Shown here in pieces: positions 45,664-54,376 of a stretch of DNA of 64,000 nt. The notes under the pieces are model-generated. The model saw nothing but the letters and a program-made list of their open reading frames with translations. It searched no databases and was not told the DNA's origin. A program made the translations under genes and the position numbers. Source of the stretch: Collinsella sp. AK_207A (lineage in GTDB: Bacteria > Actinomycetota > Coriobacteriia > Coriobacteriales > Coriobacteriaceae). Location: the NCBI RefSeq assembly GCF_902501965.1, contig NZ_CABWID010000010.1:406472-470471 (forward strand). The letters are read 5' to 3'. Each line of letters begins with the position of its first letter. The stretch's first letter is position 1.

Positions 45664-46177
45664 CTATATCATTTCCTCAGAATCGAGGAAGAGCTCTTGA
45701 CCATATCGGAAAAGAAATGAGAGCAGAATAAGAAATACCCCAAGAAACAGGGCCGATGTATCGGGCGCGATACCGCGCAGGAGATCGCCGAACTCGCTGG
45801 TTCCAATAAAGCCGAGCTGGGAAATTGCTTCGTGAGCGAGGTGTAGCCCCGCGCCTGTCTTGACGAGGAGCGTTGCTCCCAGCAAAAGCAGGAAGAATGA
45901 CGTGCTCCTACGAAAGGGGTTGCCACACGACATGCGCTGAAGCAGAGCGACGCAGAGAAGCGCTTGAACAATCTCGAGAATGGCTGACGCGAGAAGTGCA
46001 CCGTAGAAGGAACGGACGACGCCCATGTCCGGCGATGAGGCCTGGGCTAGATAGGGCGCGATCCTTGTTATGGATTGATAGGCGGCGACAAGGGTGAAAA
46101 GGAGGGCAACGACCCAGGTAACGGTACAAAACAATTCGGAAAACCTTCAGCGTACCGTCTCGATTGTCAGCGGACAT
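45664..46177 (-). pseudogene. DUF2975-family membrane protein, frameshifted near its start
   Basis: ATG at 46177 follows a near-perfect AAGGAGGTTACT and begins MSADNRDGTLKVFRIVLY. The real continuation (TVTWVVALLFTLVAAYQSI and three more membrane spans to 45664) is in the next frame. One extra T in the TTTT run near 46138 explains it. Without it the protein would have four membrane spans and the usual DUF2975 length. It could be inactive or a sequence error. It sits upstream of the XRE gene. Confidence 0.75.
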
Positions 46178-46203
46178 AGTAACCTCCTTAAAATATTGAT
46201 TGA

Positions 46204-46214
46204 TGTTATTAACA
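46204..46214. promoter_or_regulatory. palindrome upstream of the DUF2975-XRE pair
   Basis: TGTTATTAACA is an 11-bp palindrome in an AT-rich stretch 27 bp upstream of the DUF2975 start, a fitting place for an XRE operator. Confidence 0.4.
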
Positions 46215-46290
46215 CAATACGTTAACTAAATAATGTCGACAATGGGTTTCACGTGATATCCAAAACTTGAATAAGATGTTAGGAGGAACC

Positions 46291-46458
46291 GTGGAACACA
46301 AGTAATATGCATGGTCGGTCCGACTGGCAGCAATGGCAGGAATTGCACTCATGGTTCTCGCTGCATTCTTTGCCGTCCCGGATGCTGCGAAGGCGGATGA
46401 GGTGACGCTGCGCGAGGCAACCACTCAAAGAGGCATTAGCGCTCCGCGATACGAGTGA
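46291..46458 (+). pseudogene. broken start of a secreted protein gene
   Basis: GTG at 46291 follows TAGGAGGAACC and encodes VEHK, then a TAA, then in the same frame LAAMAGIALMVLAAFFAVPDAAKADEVTL, which looks like a signal peptide, and a stop at 46458. The good ribosome binding site and the signal sequence suggest a real gene that has lost most of its length. It overlaps the end of the gph-like gene on the other strand. Confidence 0.5.
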
Positions 46459-47095
46459 GCTCTTCTGGGGTGTCGGCGATGAAGTCGGCACCCTCTTTTT
46501 CAAGCTCGGGGCGGCCGCGGAAGCCCCAGGAGACGCCTGCTACCTTGAGTCCGGCATTGTGGCCGCACTGCACGTCTACGTTGCTGTCACCCACGTAGAG
46601 GGTGGTTTTGGGATCGGCGCTGAGCTGTTCGAGCACATGCAGCGTAATGGGCGCAGCCGGCTTGGGCGGAAAGGCATCGACGCGGCCCTGTACGACGGCG
46701 AAGTGGTCGGCGCCAAAGTAGCGCGCAACGAGTGGAACAACAGCAGCGTGGTCCTTGTTGGAAAGGACGGCAAGTGTGAGGCTCGCGCGTTGTAGTTCAT
46801 CGAGAAGCTCGACGATGCCGGGGTAGGGAGCTGTATGGTCCTCCTTGTGCACGTCGTAGTAAGTGCAGAGCTCGGCGTATGCCTGGTTGAAAAGCGCGCG
46901 ATTGCTCCGAAGCTCCTCGGGCATGAACCGCTCCACGAGCTTGGGCATGCCGTTCCCCACCTTGAAGCGGTACTCGTCCACCGAGAACGTGGGCCAGCCA
47001 TGGACCGCGCACACATGGTTGCCGGCTGCGGCTAGGTCCTCCAGCGTGTTGAGCAACGTGCCATCGAGGTCGAAGATCACGGTATCGAAGTGCAT
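46436..47095 (-). CDS. HAD phosphatase, phosphoglycolate phosphatase-like
   Basis: The 219-aa protein has HAD motif I FDLDGTLLNTLEDLAAAGN, motif II AVLSNKDH, the motif III lysine in FPPKPAPIT-like sequence (DAFPPKPAAPITL), and motif IV YVGDSNVDVQCGHNAG. The cap domain is of the helical type. The Gph-like subfamily acts on phosphoglycolate, but other small phosphates are possible. The start lies after GAAAGGGATACTCGC. It is followed downstream by the broken secreted gene and preceded by the long palindrome at 47143. Confidence 0.88.
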   Translation of the reverse strand: MHFDTVIFDLDGTLLNTLEDLAAAGNHVCAVHGWPTFSVDEYRFKVGNGMPKLVERFMPEELRSNRALFNQAYAELCTYYDVHKEDHTAPYPGIVELLDELQRASLTLAVLSNKDHAAVVPLVARYFGADHFAVVQGRVDAFPPKPAAPITLHVLEQLSADPKTTLYVGDSNVDVQCGHNAGLKVAGVSWGFRGRPELEKEGADFIADTPEELTRIAER

Positions 47096-47142
47096 GCGAG
47101 TATCCCTTTCAGCCCAGTTCTGCCAACGGCCATGGTAGCGCA

Positions 47143-47350
47143 GCGGTCGGACGGGATGACCTGCGCCCCCGCGCCGATTTCGAGCGAACTGTGAGAAGGG
47201 CCCGGAGAAACCCAGGAAAGCGATTCGGTCTCAGGGCACGCAAGAACCACGTGCCCATCCTCGTTTATCGCTTTCCTGCGGTTTCTCCGGGCCCTTCTCC
47301 AGTCTCGCGAGAACTGGCGCGGGGTGCAGATCATCCCGTCCGACCGCCGC
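47143..47350. repeat. long imperfect palindrome of about 208 bp
   Basis: The outer arms share GCGGTCGGACGGGATGA (47143 on) with its complement ending at 47350. Inner arms at 47193-47222 and 47269-47299 share GAGAAGGGCCCGGAGAAACC and AGGAAAGCGAT. The centre has GGGCACG/CACGTGCCC. It lies between the gph-like start and the hypE stop. Arms differ by several mismatches and small shifts, as expected from drift around a conserved fold. Confidence 0.8.
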
Positions 47351-47352
47351 CA

Positions 47353-48372
47353 CTAGCAAATGCGCGGCAGCTGCTCTCCCACCAGCATGTCGAGGATGCG
47401 CGTGGAGCCCCAAGGCGTCCGTACGCGGACCACCGGGTCCCCGGAGACGCTGCCCACGGTGCCGATGATCGCGGCGTTCTCGCCGTATCGGCTACCGTGC
47501 ATGGCAGAGAGGGCTGCGTCAGCCTCGTCAGCGGGCACCACGGCGACCATCTTGCCCTCGTTGGCCACCTGGAGCACGTCGTAACCGAGCATGTCGCAGG
47601 CGCCGCGCACTTCATCGCGCACGGGAACGGCATCTTCCTTGATCTCCATGTTCACGCCACTCGCCGAGGCGAACTCATTCAGCGTGCTCGCCAGGCCGCC
47701 GCGCGTGGGGTCGCGGAAGCAGCGGACGTGCGGCGCGGCCTCCATCACGGCGGCAATCAGGTGGTTCAGCGGCGCCGCATCCGTTTCGATGGTGGTGCCG
47801 AAGGCCAAGCCTTCGCGCTGACTCATGACCGCGATGCCGTGGTCGCCGAGCGTGCCGGAGACGAGGATGACGTCGCCGGGCTGGCAGTTGGCGCCCGAGA
47901 GGTTCACGCCCTCGGGGACTTCGCCAACGCCAGCGGTGTTTATGTACACGCCGTCCGCGCCACCGCGCTCCACTACCTTGGTGTCACCGGTGACGATGCG
48001 GACACCCGCCTCGCGCGCGGTCTCGGCCATGGTCGTAACGATGCGGCGCAGGTCGTCCATGGGGTAGCCCTCCTCCAGGATGAACCCGCAGGAGAGGTAG
48101 CGCACGTTGGCACCGGAAGTGGCAACGTCGTTGACGGTGCCGCAGATGGCCAGCCGGCCGATGTTGCCGCCGGGGAAGAACTGGGGCGTAACCACAAAGC
48201 TGTCGGTGGACATCGCGATGCGGCCGGTAGCGGGCAGGGTGCCCACACCGGCGTCGTTGCCGGCGAGCAGCTCGGGCGAGCCGAAGGCCTCTAGGAAGAC
48301 ATCGTCGATGATGCGCTTCATCATCTGACCGCCGGACCCATGGCCCAACAAGACGGTATCGGAATGTGCCAT
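47353..48372 (-). CDS. hypE: hydrogenase maturation protein HypE
   Basis: HypE dehydrates the thiocarbamate on its C-terminal Cys to make the cyanide ligands of NiFe-hydrogenase. The 339-aa protein has GHGSGGQMMKRIIDDVF at the start, the AIR-synthase-like fold (DSFVVTPQFFPGGNIGRLAICGTVND in part), and ends EQLPRIC, with the required terminal Cys. It is downstream of hypD and hypC on the same strand. The start lies after TAAGGAGCTACG. Confidence 0.96.
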   Translation of the reverse strand: MAHSDTVLLGHGSGGQMMKRIIDDVFLEAFGSPELLAGNDAGVGTLPATGRIAMSTDSFVVTPQFFPGGNIGRLAICGTVNDVATSGANVRYLSCGFILEEGYPMDDLRRIVTTMAETAREAGVRIVTGDTKVVERGGADGVYINTAGVGEVPEGVNLSGANCQPGDVILVSGTLGDHGIAVMSQREGLAFGTTIETDAAPLNHLIAAVMEAAPHVRCFRDPTRGGLASTLNEFASASGVNMEIKEDAVPVRDEVRGACDMLGYDVLQVANEGKMVAVVPADEADAALSAMHGSRYGENAAIIGTVGSVSGDPVVRVRTPWGSTRILDMLVGEQLPRIC

Positions 48373-48450
48373 AATGCGTAGCTCCTTAGCGAAACGCGTG
48401 TTGACGTGGACCGGTAGCTCGAGCGGGTGCCGGATGGGCTCCGGTCGAGC

Positions 48451-49572
48451 TTACGCCTCCCGGTAGCGGAAGTACGCCGCGCAGCTGCCCTCGCTGGACA
48501 CCATGCATGGGCCAACGGGATGCTCGGGCGTGCAGGCACGGCCGAAGAGCGGGCAGTTGCCGGGGGTGATGGCGCCGCGCAGCACGTCGCCGCAGCGGCA
48601 GCCGCGGGGCTCCACCGTGGGCTCGATCTGCACCGAGAAGCGACGGCTCGCGTCAAATCGTGCAAAGGCATCGCGAATCCGCAGGCCGGAGGCGGGAATG
48701 GTGCCCAAGCCGCGCCATTCGGCATCGCAGGGCTCGAACGCCTGCGCCACCAGGGCGCGCGCGACGGCGTTGCCGTCTGTGGACACCCCGCGCTGGTAGG
48801 CGTTCTCGATGGCCGGTTTGCCGGAAACCACCAGGCGCACGAGCTCGGCCACGCCCTCCAGGATGTCCACCGGCTCAAAGCCCGTGACCACGCCCGGCGT
48901 CTGGAACTCGTCTACCAGGAAGGTATACGGCGCGAGTCCGGTGATCGTGCTCACGTGGCCGGGCAGGATGAAGCCGTCGATACGCGTCTCGGGGTCGTTG
49001 GCGATGGCCCGGAGCGCCGCCGGCGTGGTCTTGTGCGCGCAGTAGACCGAGAAATTCGGCAGGTCGCGCGCCTCGGCCTCCAGAATACACGCGGCGATGG
49101 TGGGCGTGGTGGTCTCAAAGCCCACGCCCATGAAGATCACCTGGCGCTCGGGGTTGGCGGCGGCGATGTCCAGCGCGTCGAGCGGCGAGTAGACGATGCG
49201 GATATCGCGGCCGGCAGCCTTCATCTGCGCGAGCGAGGTGGAGCTGCCCGGTACGCGCATCATGTCGCCGAACGTGGTGATGATGGCGTCGTCCATGCGG
49301 GCCAGCGCGATGGCGTGGTCGATGTCGTGGTTGGCGGTGACGCACACGGGGCAGCCGGGGCCGGAGAGCAGCTTGACGCCCGCGGGCATGACGCTGCGGA
49401 ACCCGTAGCGGCCGATGCTCATGGTGTGCGTGCCGCAGACCTCCATGAGGTTGATCTGGCGGTCGCCGGCAAGCTCGTGGATGCGCGCGATGAGCTCCCG
49501 CGCGAGCACGGGGTCGCGGAAGGCGTCAAAGTTGATATCGCGGGACGCGGCGGTTGCGTTGGATGTCGTCAT
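48451..49572 (-). CDS. hypD: hydrogenase maturation protein HypD
   Basis: HypD, with HypC, is the scaffold where the Fe(CN)2CO unit is built. The 373-aa protein has MEVCGTHTMSIGRYGF, GPGCPVCVT, GVGFETTTPTIAA, and the Cys-rich end EPRGCRCGDVLRG...NCPLFGRACTPEHPVGPCMVSSEGSCAAY (in part) that binds the iron-sulfur cluster. ATG at 49572 overlaps the end of hypC by 4 nt, so the two are coupled. Confidence 0.97.
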   Translation of the reverse strand: MTTSNATAASRDINFDAFRDPVLARELIARIHELAGDRQINLMEVCGTHTMSIGRYGFRSVMPAGVKLLSGPGCPVCVTANHDIDHAIALARMDDAIITTFGDMMRVPGSSTSLAQMKAAGRDIRIVYSPLDALDIAAANPERQVIFMGVGFETTTPTIAACILEAEARDLPNFSVYCAHKTTPAALRAIANDPETRIDGFILPGHVSTITGLAPYTFLVDEFQTPGVVTGFEPVDILEGVAELVRLVVSGKPAIENAYQRGVSTDGNAVARALVAQAFEPCDAEWRGLGTIPASGLRIRDAFARFDASRRFSVQIEPTVEPRGCRCGDVLRGAITPGNCPLFGRACTPEHPVGPCMVSSEGSCAAYFRYREA

Positions 49573-49820
49573 GCCACGGCCTCGGCGGGGGTGCCTTCGT
49601 CGGCGAGCTCGGGCAGCTGCTTGAAGAGCTCGATGGTCTCGCGCGCTTCCTCCGGGTCGATCACCTGGATGCCAAAGCCCGCGTGCACGAGCACGTAGTC
49701 TCCCACCTGCGCGTCGGGCACCAAACGCAGCGAGGCCTCGCGTGTGACGCCGAGCATGTCGACGACGGCGCGACCCCCCTCCTCGATGGACTGAATCTTT
49801 CCCGGTACCGCTAGGCACAT
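49569..49820 (-). CDS. hypC: hydrogenase maturation chaperone HypC
   Basis: The 83-aa protein begins MCLAVPGKI, with Cys2 that binds the iron unit, and continues VVDMLGVTREASLRLVPDAQVGDYVLVHAGFGIQVIDPEEA (in part VGDYVLVHAGF). Size and motifs are standard. It is the first gene of hypC-hypD-hypE. HypF lies about 11 kb away with nikR, and hypA/hypB are not in the window. Confidence 0.97.
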   Translation of the reverse strand: MCLAVPGKIQSIEEGGRAVVDMLGVTREASLRLVPDAQVGDYVLVHAGFGIQVIDPEEARETIELFKQLPELADEGTPAEAVA

Positions 49821-49930
49821 GGTTAAACCCCTCTCCCCGTTTACCGTGGAAGATGGTACCCCTGCAGGCGGAATTGCGCACTAGCGTCACAAGCGCACCA
49901 CGGACCTCCCACGGGTGAAGGAGCGAGCCG

Positions 49931-49986
49931 AAGAAAGGAACCAGAGACGTTTCATCGTCGTGCAGATGATGAAACGTCTCTGGTTC
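49931..49986 (-). terminator. intrinsic terminator of the FAD dehydrogenase gene
   Basis: The arms at 49938-49956 and 49968-49986 are a perfect 19-bp match (GAACCAGAGACGTTTCATC and complement) with an 11-nt loop. On the minus strand CCTTTCTTC follows. Confidence 0.85.
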
Positions 49987-50005
49987 GTTCTTTCATCCGC
50001 GTTCG

Positions 50006-51400
50006 CTACAGCTCGGAGGCCAGGCGCTCGCCCATCAGGTAGCCCATCACGGAGGCCATCATGAGGCCGCGGGTCCATCCGCTGGAGTCGCCTAGGCAGT
50101 GGAGCCCCGCCACGTTGGTGTTGAACTCCGCGTCCATGGACACGCGGTTGCTGTAGAACTTGAGCTCCGGCGCATACAGCAGCGTCTCCGCAGAGGCGAA
50201 GCCGGGAATGGCCTTGTCCACGGCCAGCATGAACGCCACGATGCTCGTCATGGTGCGGTAGGGCAGCGCGCTCGTGATATCGCCTGCCACGGCGTCCGGC
50301 AGCGTGGGCCGCACGTTGGAGCGCGCGAGCTCCTTCTCCCAGGTGCGCTTGCCGTCCAGGATGTCGCCGAAGCGCTGCACCAGAATGTGCCCGTCGCCCA
50401 GCATGTTGCACAGCCGCCCCACGTTCTGCGCGAAGGCGATGGGCTGGTTGAAGGGCTCGCGGAAGTTGTGGGAGCATAGGATCGCCAGGTTGGTGTTATC
50501 GGACTTCCGCTCCTTAAAGGAGTGCCCGTTCACCACCGCCAGGCCGCCGTCGTAGTTCTCCTGCGCCACGAAGCCGCCGGGGTTCTGGCAGAAGGTGCGC
50601 ACCTTGTTGCGGAACGGGTTGGGGTAGCCGATGAGCTTCCCCTCGTAGAGCACGTTGTTCACGTCCTCAATCACCTCGTTCCGCATCTCCACGCGCACGC
50701 CGATGTCCACGGGGCCGGGCTCGTGCTTGATGTGGTGCGCGGTGCAGAGCCCCTCCAGCCAGTTCGCGCCGCGGCGGCCCGTGGCCACGATGACGCTCCG
50801 GGCGTCGATGCGCTCCTCGCCCACGGGACCCACCGCCACCACGCCGGTGCAGGCGTCGTTCTCGATGACGATGTCGCGGCACTCCGTCCGGAACCGTATG
50901 TCGACCCCGGCGTCCAGCAGGTACTTCTCGATGGCGGCGTACAGCTCCTGGGCCTTCTCGGTGCCCAGGTGGCGGATGGGGCAGTCCACCAGTTTCAGGC
51001 CCGCCTGGATGGCGCGCAGGCGGATGGCGCGCGCCGCAGGGTTTCCGCCCGCGCCCTCAACGTGGCTGTCCGCACCGAAGCGCAGGTAGATCTTATCCAC
51101 GATATCGATGGTGTCCTGCGCGCGCGTGGCGCCGATCAGCTCCGGCAGGTCGCCGCCTACCTCGTGCGAGAGCGAGAGCTTGCCGTCCGAGAACGCGCCC
51201 GCGCCGGAGAACCCGGTGGTGATGTTGCACGGGTTGCAGTTCATGCAGTGTCCCGTCTTGTCCTTGGGGCAGTGGCGGCGCTCGACGGGCAGGCCCTTCT
51301 CGAGCATGACGATGCGCGTCTGCGGACGCTCCTCGATAAGTTTGAGCGCGGTGAAGATGCCGGACGGTCCGGCGCCGACGATGACGACGTCTGTGTTCAT
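50006..51400 (-). CDS. FAD-dependent dehydrogenase (NAD(P)/FAD-dependent oxidoreductase)
   Basis: The 464-aa protein has the dinucleotide-binding start DVVIVGAGPSGIFTALKLIEE, then a Cys-rich block RHCPKDKTGHCMNCNPCNITTGFSGAGAFSDGKLS (in part CMNCNPCNITTGFSGAGAFS). It also has VIVATGRRGANWL and a C-terminal FAD block GLHCLGDSSGWTRGLMMASVMGYLMGE. This is the family of uncharacterised FAD-dependent dehydrogenases (COG2509). The clustered cysteines are conserved there and may bind metal or a cluster. It is a single gene upstream of the hyp genes; the substrate is unknown. Confidence 0.88.
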   Translation of the reverse strand: MNTDVVIVGAGPSGIFTALKLIEERPQTRIVMLEKGLPVERRHCPKDKTGHCMNCNPCNITTGFSGAGAFSDGKLSLSHEVGGDLPELIGATRAQDTIDIVDKIYLRFGADSHVEGAGGNPAARAIRLRAIQAGLKLVDCPIRHLGTEKAQELYAAIEKYLLDAGVDIRFRTECRDIVIENDACTGVVAVGPVGEERIDARSVIVATGRRGANWLEGLCTAHHIKHEPGPVDIGVRVEMRNEVIEDVNNVLYEGKLIGYPNPFRNKVRTFCQNPGGFVAQENYDGGLAVVNGHSFKERKSDNTNLAILCSHNFREPFNQPIAFAQNVGRLCNMLGDGHILVQRFGDILDGKRTWEKELARSNVRPTLPDAVAGDITSALPYRTMTSIVAFMLAVDKAIPGFASAETLLYAPELKFYSNRVSMDAEFNTNVAGLHCLGDSSGWTRGLMMASVMGYLMGERLASEL

Positions 51401-51570
51401 GTAAGCCCCCTTGCGATCCTTGCCGAGGGGTCCGGCGGGGTCGTCCCGCGCCTCGGCACAACTCAGGCAAGGCTACACGCTAGGACAACCCGCGCCGCCA
51501 AACAAGGCCCGCTGCCGGCCCCCAGCCCCCAGAACCAGGGGAAAACCCAAGGAAACGCCAGGTCGGTTAC

Positions 51571-51603
51571 TATTACGTAATACCGCTGCAACCTCGGTTG
51601 CAG
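51571..51603. promoter_or_regulatory. two palindromes upstream of the LicR-type regulator
   Basis: TATTACGTAATA (51571-51582) is a perfect 12-bp palindrome. CTGCAACC-TC-GGTTGCAG (51586-51603) is a perfect 8-bp inverted repeat three bases later. They lie 60-90 bp before the regulator of the second beta-glucoside locus and are good operator candidates. The rest of 51401-51570 shows nothing I can name. Confidence 0.6.
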
Positions 51604-51663
51604 GCAGGGCGATGGAGTTCCAAAATGCGGTTGTTACCATGGAAAATATAGAAGGGGGCCAGT

Positions 51664-53589
51664 GTGCGTACCGTGGACTTGGTTACAACGCTGCAAGGTG
51701 AGGAGGTGCTCTCTGTGGAACGGCTGGCAAGGCGTTTTAACGCGAGCATCCGCACCGTGCGCTCCCATATCCACCAGGCGAACAGCGCACTCGAGGGCGT
51801 GGCCCGCATCACGTTCTCGCGCACGGGCAACGGCTACCGGCTGGACGTGACCGACCCGCAGGCCCTTACCGCCTGGGTGGACCGCAGCCACGCCCTTGCC
51901 GGCGCGAGCGACCGCAGCGCCTCCGAGGAGCGCGCCCTCTCCCTGGCCATGGACCTGCTGCAGCGCAGCGACTGGGTGACCATCGCCAACCTGGCTGACA
52001 TGCTATACGTATCCCCGCAGAGTGTCTCGGGCGACCTCAAGGCCGTGTCCTCCCTGGTGGAACGCTTCGGCCTCGAGGTGGTCCGCCGTCCGCGCTACGG
52101 CGTGCGCATCGATGGCCCCGAGATGCCGCGCCGCCTGTGCCTGGCGAGCCTGATCTCCAAGAAGCTCCTCTCCAACGGCGTGCCCAGCTGGGACGCCGGC
52201 CAGGACCGCGTGGTGCAGCAGGTTGCCGCCTGCGTGAACGATGCGCTGCAGGACGCGGACATCACCATCGGCTACGGCGCCCTGCAGAATCTGGTGGTGC
52301 ACGTGGCCGTGGCCATCGAGCGCATCCGCAGCGACTGCTACGTGCCGCTGGACGAGGAGCGCCTGGCCGCCCTGCGCGGCGCCAAGGAGTTCCCCGTGGC
52401 GCAGCGCATCGCCCAGAAGGTGGGCCGTGCCCTGAACGTGGAGATGCCCGAGACCGAGGTGGCTTACATCGCCATCCACCTGGCGGGCAAGAAGACCCTG
52501 GACAAGCTCGTGGAGGCCGGCTCGTCCGACGACGCCGGCGGCGCCCCCGCCATCTCCGACGAGGTGTGGACCGCCGTGGGCGACATCCTGGATCGCGTAT
52601 GGGAGTCCTCCCACCTGGACTTCCGTAGTGACCTTGAGCTGCGCATGAACCTCGCCCGGCACCTGGCCCCGCTCTCCGTGCGGTTGCGCTACGGGCTCCG
52701 CATGGAGAACCCGCTGCTGGCGGACATAAAGACCCGCTACCCGCTGGCTTACTCCATCGCGGCGGACGCCGCGGGCGTGCTGGCCGAGCACTACGACGCG
52801 GAGCCCTCGGAGGACGAGATCGGCTATCTGGCCTTGGCCTTCGCCCTGGCCCTGGAGCGCCAGCGCACCGGCGCCAGCAAGAAGAACGTCCTCATGGTGT
52901 GCGGTTCGGGCATGGGCACGGCGCGCATGCTGGAGTACCGCTTCAAGCAGGCGTTCTCCGGCTACATCGACACCATCCGCACCTGCGATGCGCACGATGC
53001 GGCGCGCCAGGATTTCAGCACTATCGACTACGTGTTCACCACGGTGCCCCTGGAGCAGGAGCTCCCGGTGCCCGTGTGCCAGATCAACTTCTTCTTTGAG
53101 GACACGGACGCGGGCGATATCCGCCGCATCCTGAACGGGCGCCCCGCCGCGCGGAACTTCCTGGCGCACTTCAGCCCGGACCTGTTTCTACCGCACCTGG
53201 ACGTGGCGAGCCGTCGCGAGGCCATCGGGCTGCTCTGCGAGCGCATGGCCCGGCGCGTGCCGGTGGACGAGGGCTTTTTGGGTTCCGTCCTGGCGCGCGA
53301 GGAGGCCGCGGCCACCTCGTTCGGTAACGGCGTGGCCATGCCGCACCCGCTGCGCGCCATGAGCGATGCCACGCACGTGTGCGTGGGGCTGCTGGACAAG
53401 CCCGTGGCCTGGGGCGACATGCACCAGGTGCAGGCCGTGTTCCTGTTCTCCTATGCGCGCTCAGGCGGGCGCGCCCTCGACGATTTCTTCAGCACATGCG
53501 CCGACATCTTCATGGACGCCGACGACATGCGCAGGCTCATCCAGGATCAATCCTGGGAAACGCTCGTATCGATCATTCAGGGGAGGTGA
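51664..53589 (+). CDS. PTS-controlled transcriptional activator, BglG/LicR type (HTH-PRD-EIIB-EIIA)
   Basis: The 641-aa protein has two N-terminal helix-turn-helix parts (VERLARRFNASIRTVRSHIHQ and IANLADMLYVSPQSVSGDLK) and PRD domains (VHVAVAIERI, AYIAIHLAGKK, IGYLALAFALALERQ). An EIIB-like domain follows with Cys413 in VLMVCGSGMGTARM, and an EIIA-type domain with His561 in NGVAMPHPL. Phosphorylation by PTS proteins sets its activity. GTG at 51664 follows AGAAGGGGGCC. PTS genes follow within 6 bp, so it controls its own operon. Confidence 0.93.
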   Translation: MRTVDLVTTLQGEEVLSVERLARRFNASIRTVRSHIHQANSALEGVARITFSRTGNGYRLDVTDPQALTAWVDRSHALAGASDRSASEERALSLAMDLLQRSDWVTIANLADMLYVSPQSVSGDLKAVSSLVERFGLEVVRRPRYGVRIDGPEMPRRLCLASLISKKLLSNGVPSWDAGQDRVVQQVAACVNDALQDADITIGYGALQNLVVHVAVAIERIRSDCYVPLDEERLAALRGAKEFPVAQRIAQKVGRALNVEMPETEVAYIAIHLAGKKTLDKLVEAGSSDDAGGAPAISDEVWTAVGDILDRVWESSHLDFRSDLELRMNLARHLAPLSVRLRYGLRMENPLLADIKTRYPLAYSIAADAAGVLAEHYDAEPSEDEIGYLALAFALALERQRTGASKKNVLMVCGSGMGTARMLEYRFKQAFSGYIDTIRTCDAHDAARQDFSTIDYVFTTVPLEQELPVPVCQINFFFEDTDAGDIRRILNGRPAARNFLAHFSPDLFLPHLDVASRREAIGLLCERMARRVPVDEGFLGSVLAREEAAATSFGNGVAMPHPLRAMSDATHVCVGLLDKPVAWGDMHQVQAVFLFSYARSGGRALDDFFSTCADIFMDADDMRRLIQDQSWETLVSIIQGR

Positions 53590-53595
53590 TTTGCG

Positions 53596-53958
53596 ATGTC
53601 TCAGGAGGACGAAGCCGTTCAGAAGGACGGCGGGGACGAGTCCACGGAGCTCATCTCGTTTGGCATCATCGCGGCGGCCGGTACGGCTCGCAGCCTGGCG
53701 TTCGAGGCGCTCAACCTTGCGCACCAGCACGATTACGAGGGTGCTCATGAGCTGCTGGACCAGGCGAGCAAGGCCGCGCTCGAGGCGCACCACCAGCAGA
53801 CGGCGTTGCTCTCCAAGGAGGCTAGCGGCGAGCACACGCCCGTCGACGTCATGCTCGTGCACGCTCAGGACCATCTGATGACCGCCATGCTGGCGCAGGA
53901 GCTCATAGCCGAGATCCTGTACCTGCACGAGTCGAAGCAAGACAAGGAAGAGGGCTGA
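53596..53958 (+). CDS. PTS system cellobiose/lactose-family IIA component
   Basis: The 120-aa helical protein has the phospho-acceptor His89 in VMLVHAQDHL and the helix SFGIIAAAGTARSLAFEAL. It is a second, distinct IIA next to the one at 21481. The N-terminal about 15 residues are acidic and extra. The start follows GGGGAGGTGATTTGCG, just after the regulator gene. Confidence 0.94.
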   Translation: MSQEDEAVQKDGGDESTELISFGIIAAAGTARSLAFEALNLAHQHDYEGAHELLDQASKAALEAHHQQTALLSKEASGEHTPVDVMLVHAQDHLMTAMLAQELIAEILYLHESKQDKEEG

Positions 53959-54034
53959 GGCCCGGGGAGACCCAGACAGGCCCACGGCCGGGGCACTCCG
54001 GCCGGACGGGAAACCAAGCAGAGGAGGGAACGGT

Positions 54035-54340
54035 ATGAAGGTTTTGCTCGTGTGCGCAGGTGGCATGTCCACCAGCATCGTCATGAAGAAGATGCGCCAG
54101 TACGCCGAGGCCAAGGGCATCGAGGGCTTCGAGGTCAGCGCCACCGGCGTTGGGGAGTTCCGCAACGTCGCGGACAAGTACGACGTCATTCTTCTGGGGC
54201 CGCAGATTGCCTACAAGAAGGACGACATCGTGGCCGGCGTCAACGGCCAGAAGCCCGTGGACGTGATCGCGCCCGCAGACTATGCCATCGCCAACTGCGG
54301 CAACATTTTCAAGCAGGTCAACACGCTGCTGGGCGCCTAG
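54035..54340 (+). CDS. PTS system cellobiose/lactose-family IIB component
   Basis: The 101-aa protein has Cys7 in KVLLVCAGGMSTSIVMKKM as phosphorylation site and the LLGPQIAYKKDDI block. It follows IIA by 76 bp and precedes IIC. The start follows GGAGGGAACGG. Confidence 0.95.
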   Translation: MKVLLVCAGGMSTSIVMKKMRQYAEAKGIEGFEVSATGVGEFRNVADKYDVILLGPQIAYKKDDIVAGVNGQKPVDVIAPADYAIANCGNIFKQVNTLLGA

Positions 54341-54376
54341 GCTCCCGCCGGTTGACGACAATGGAAAGGTAGGGTA

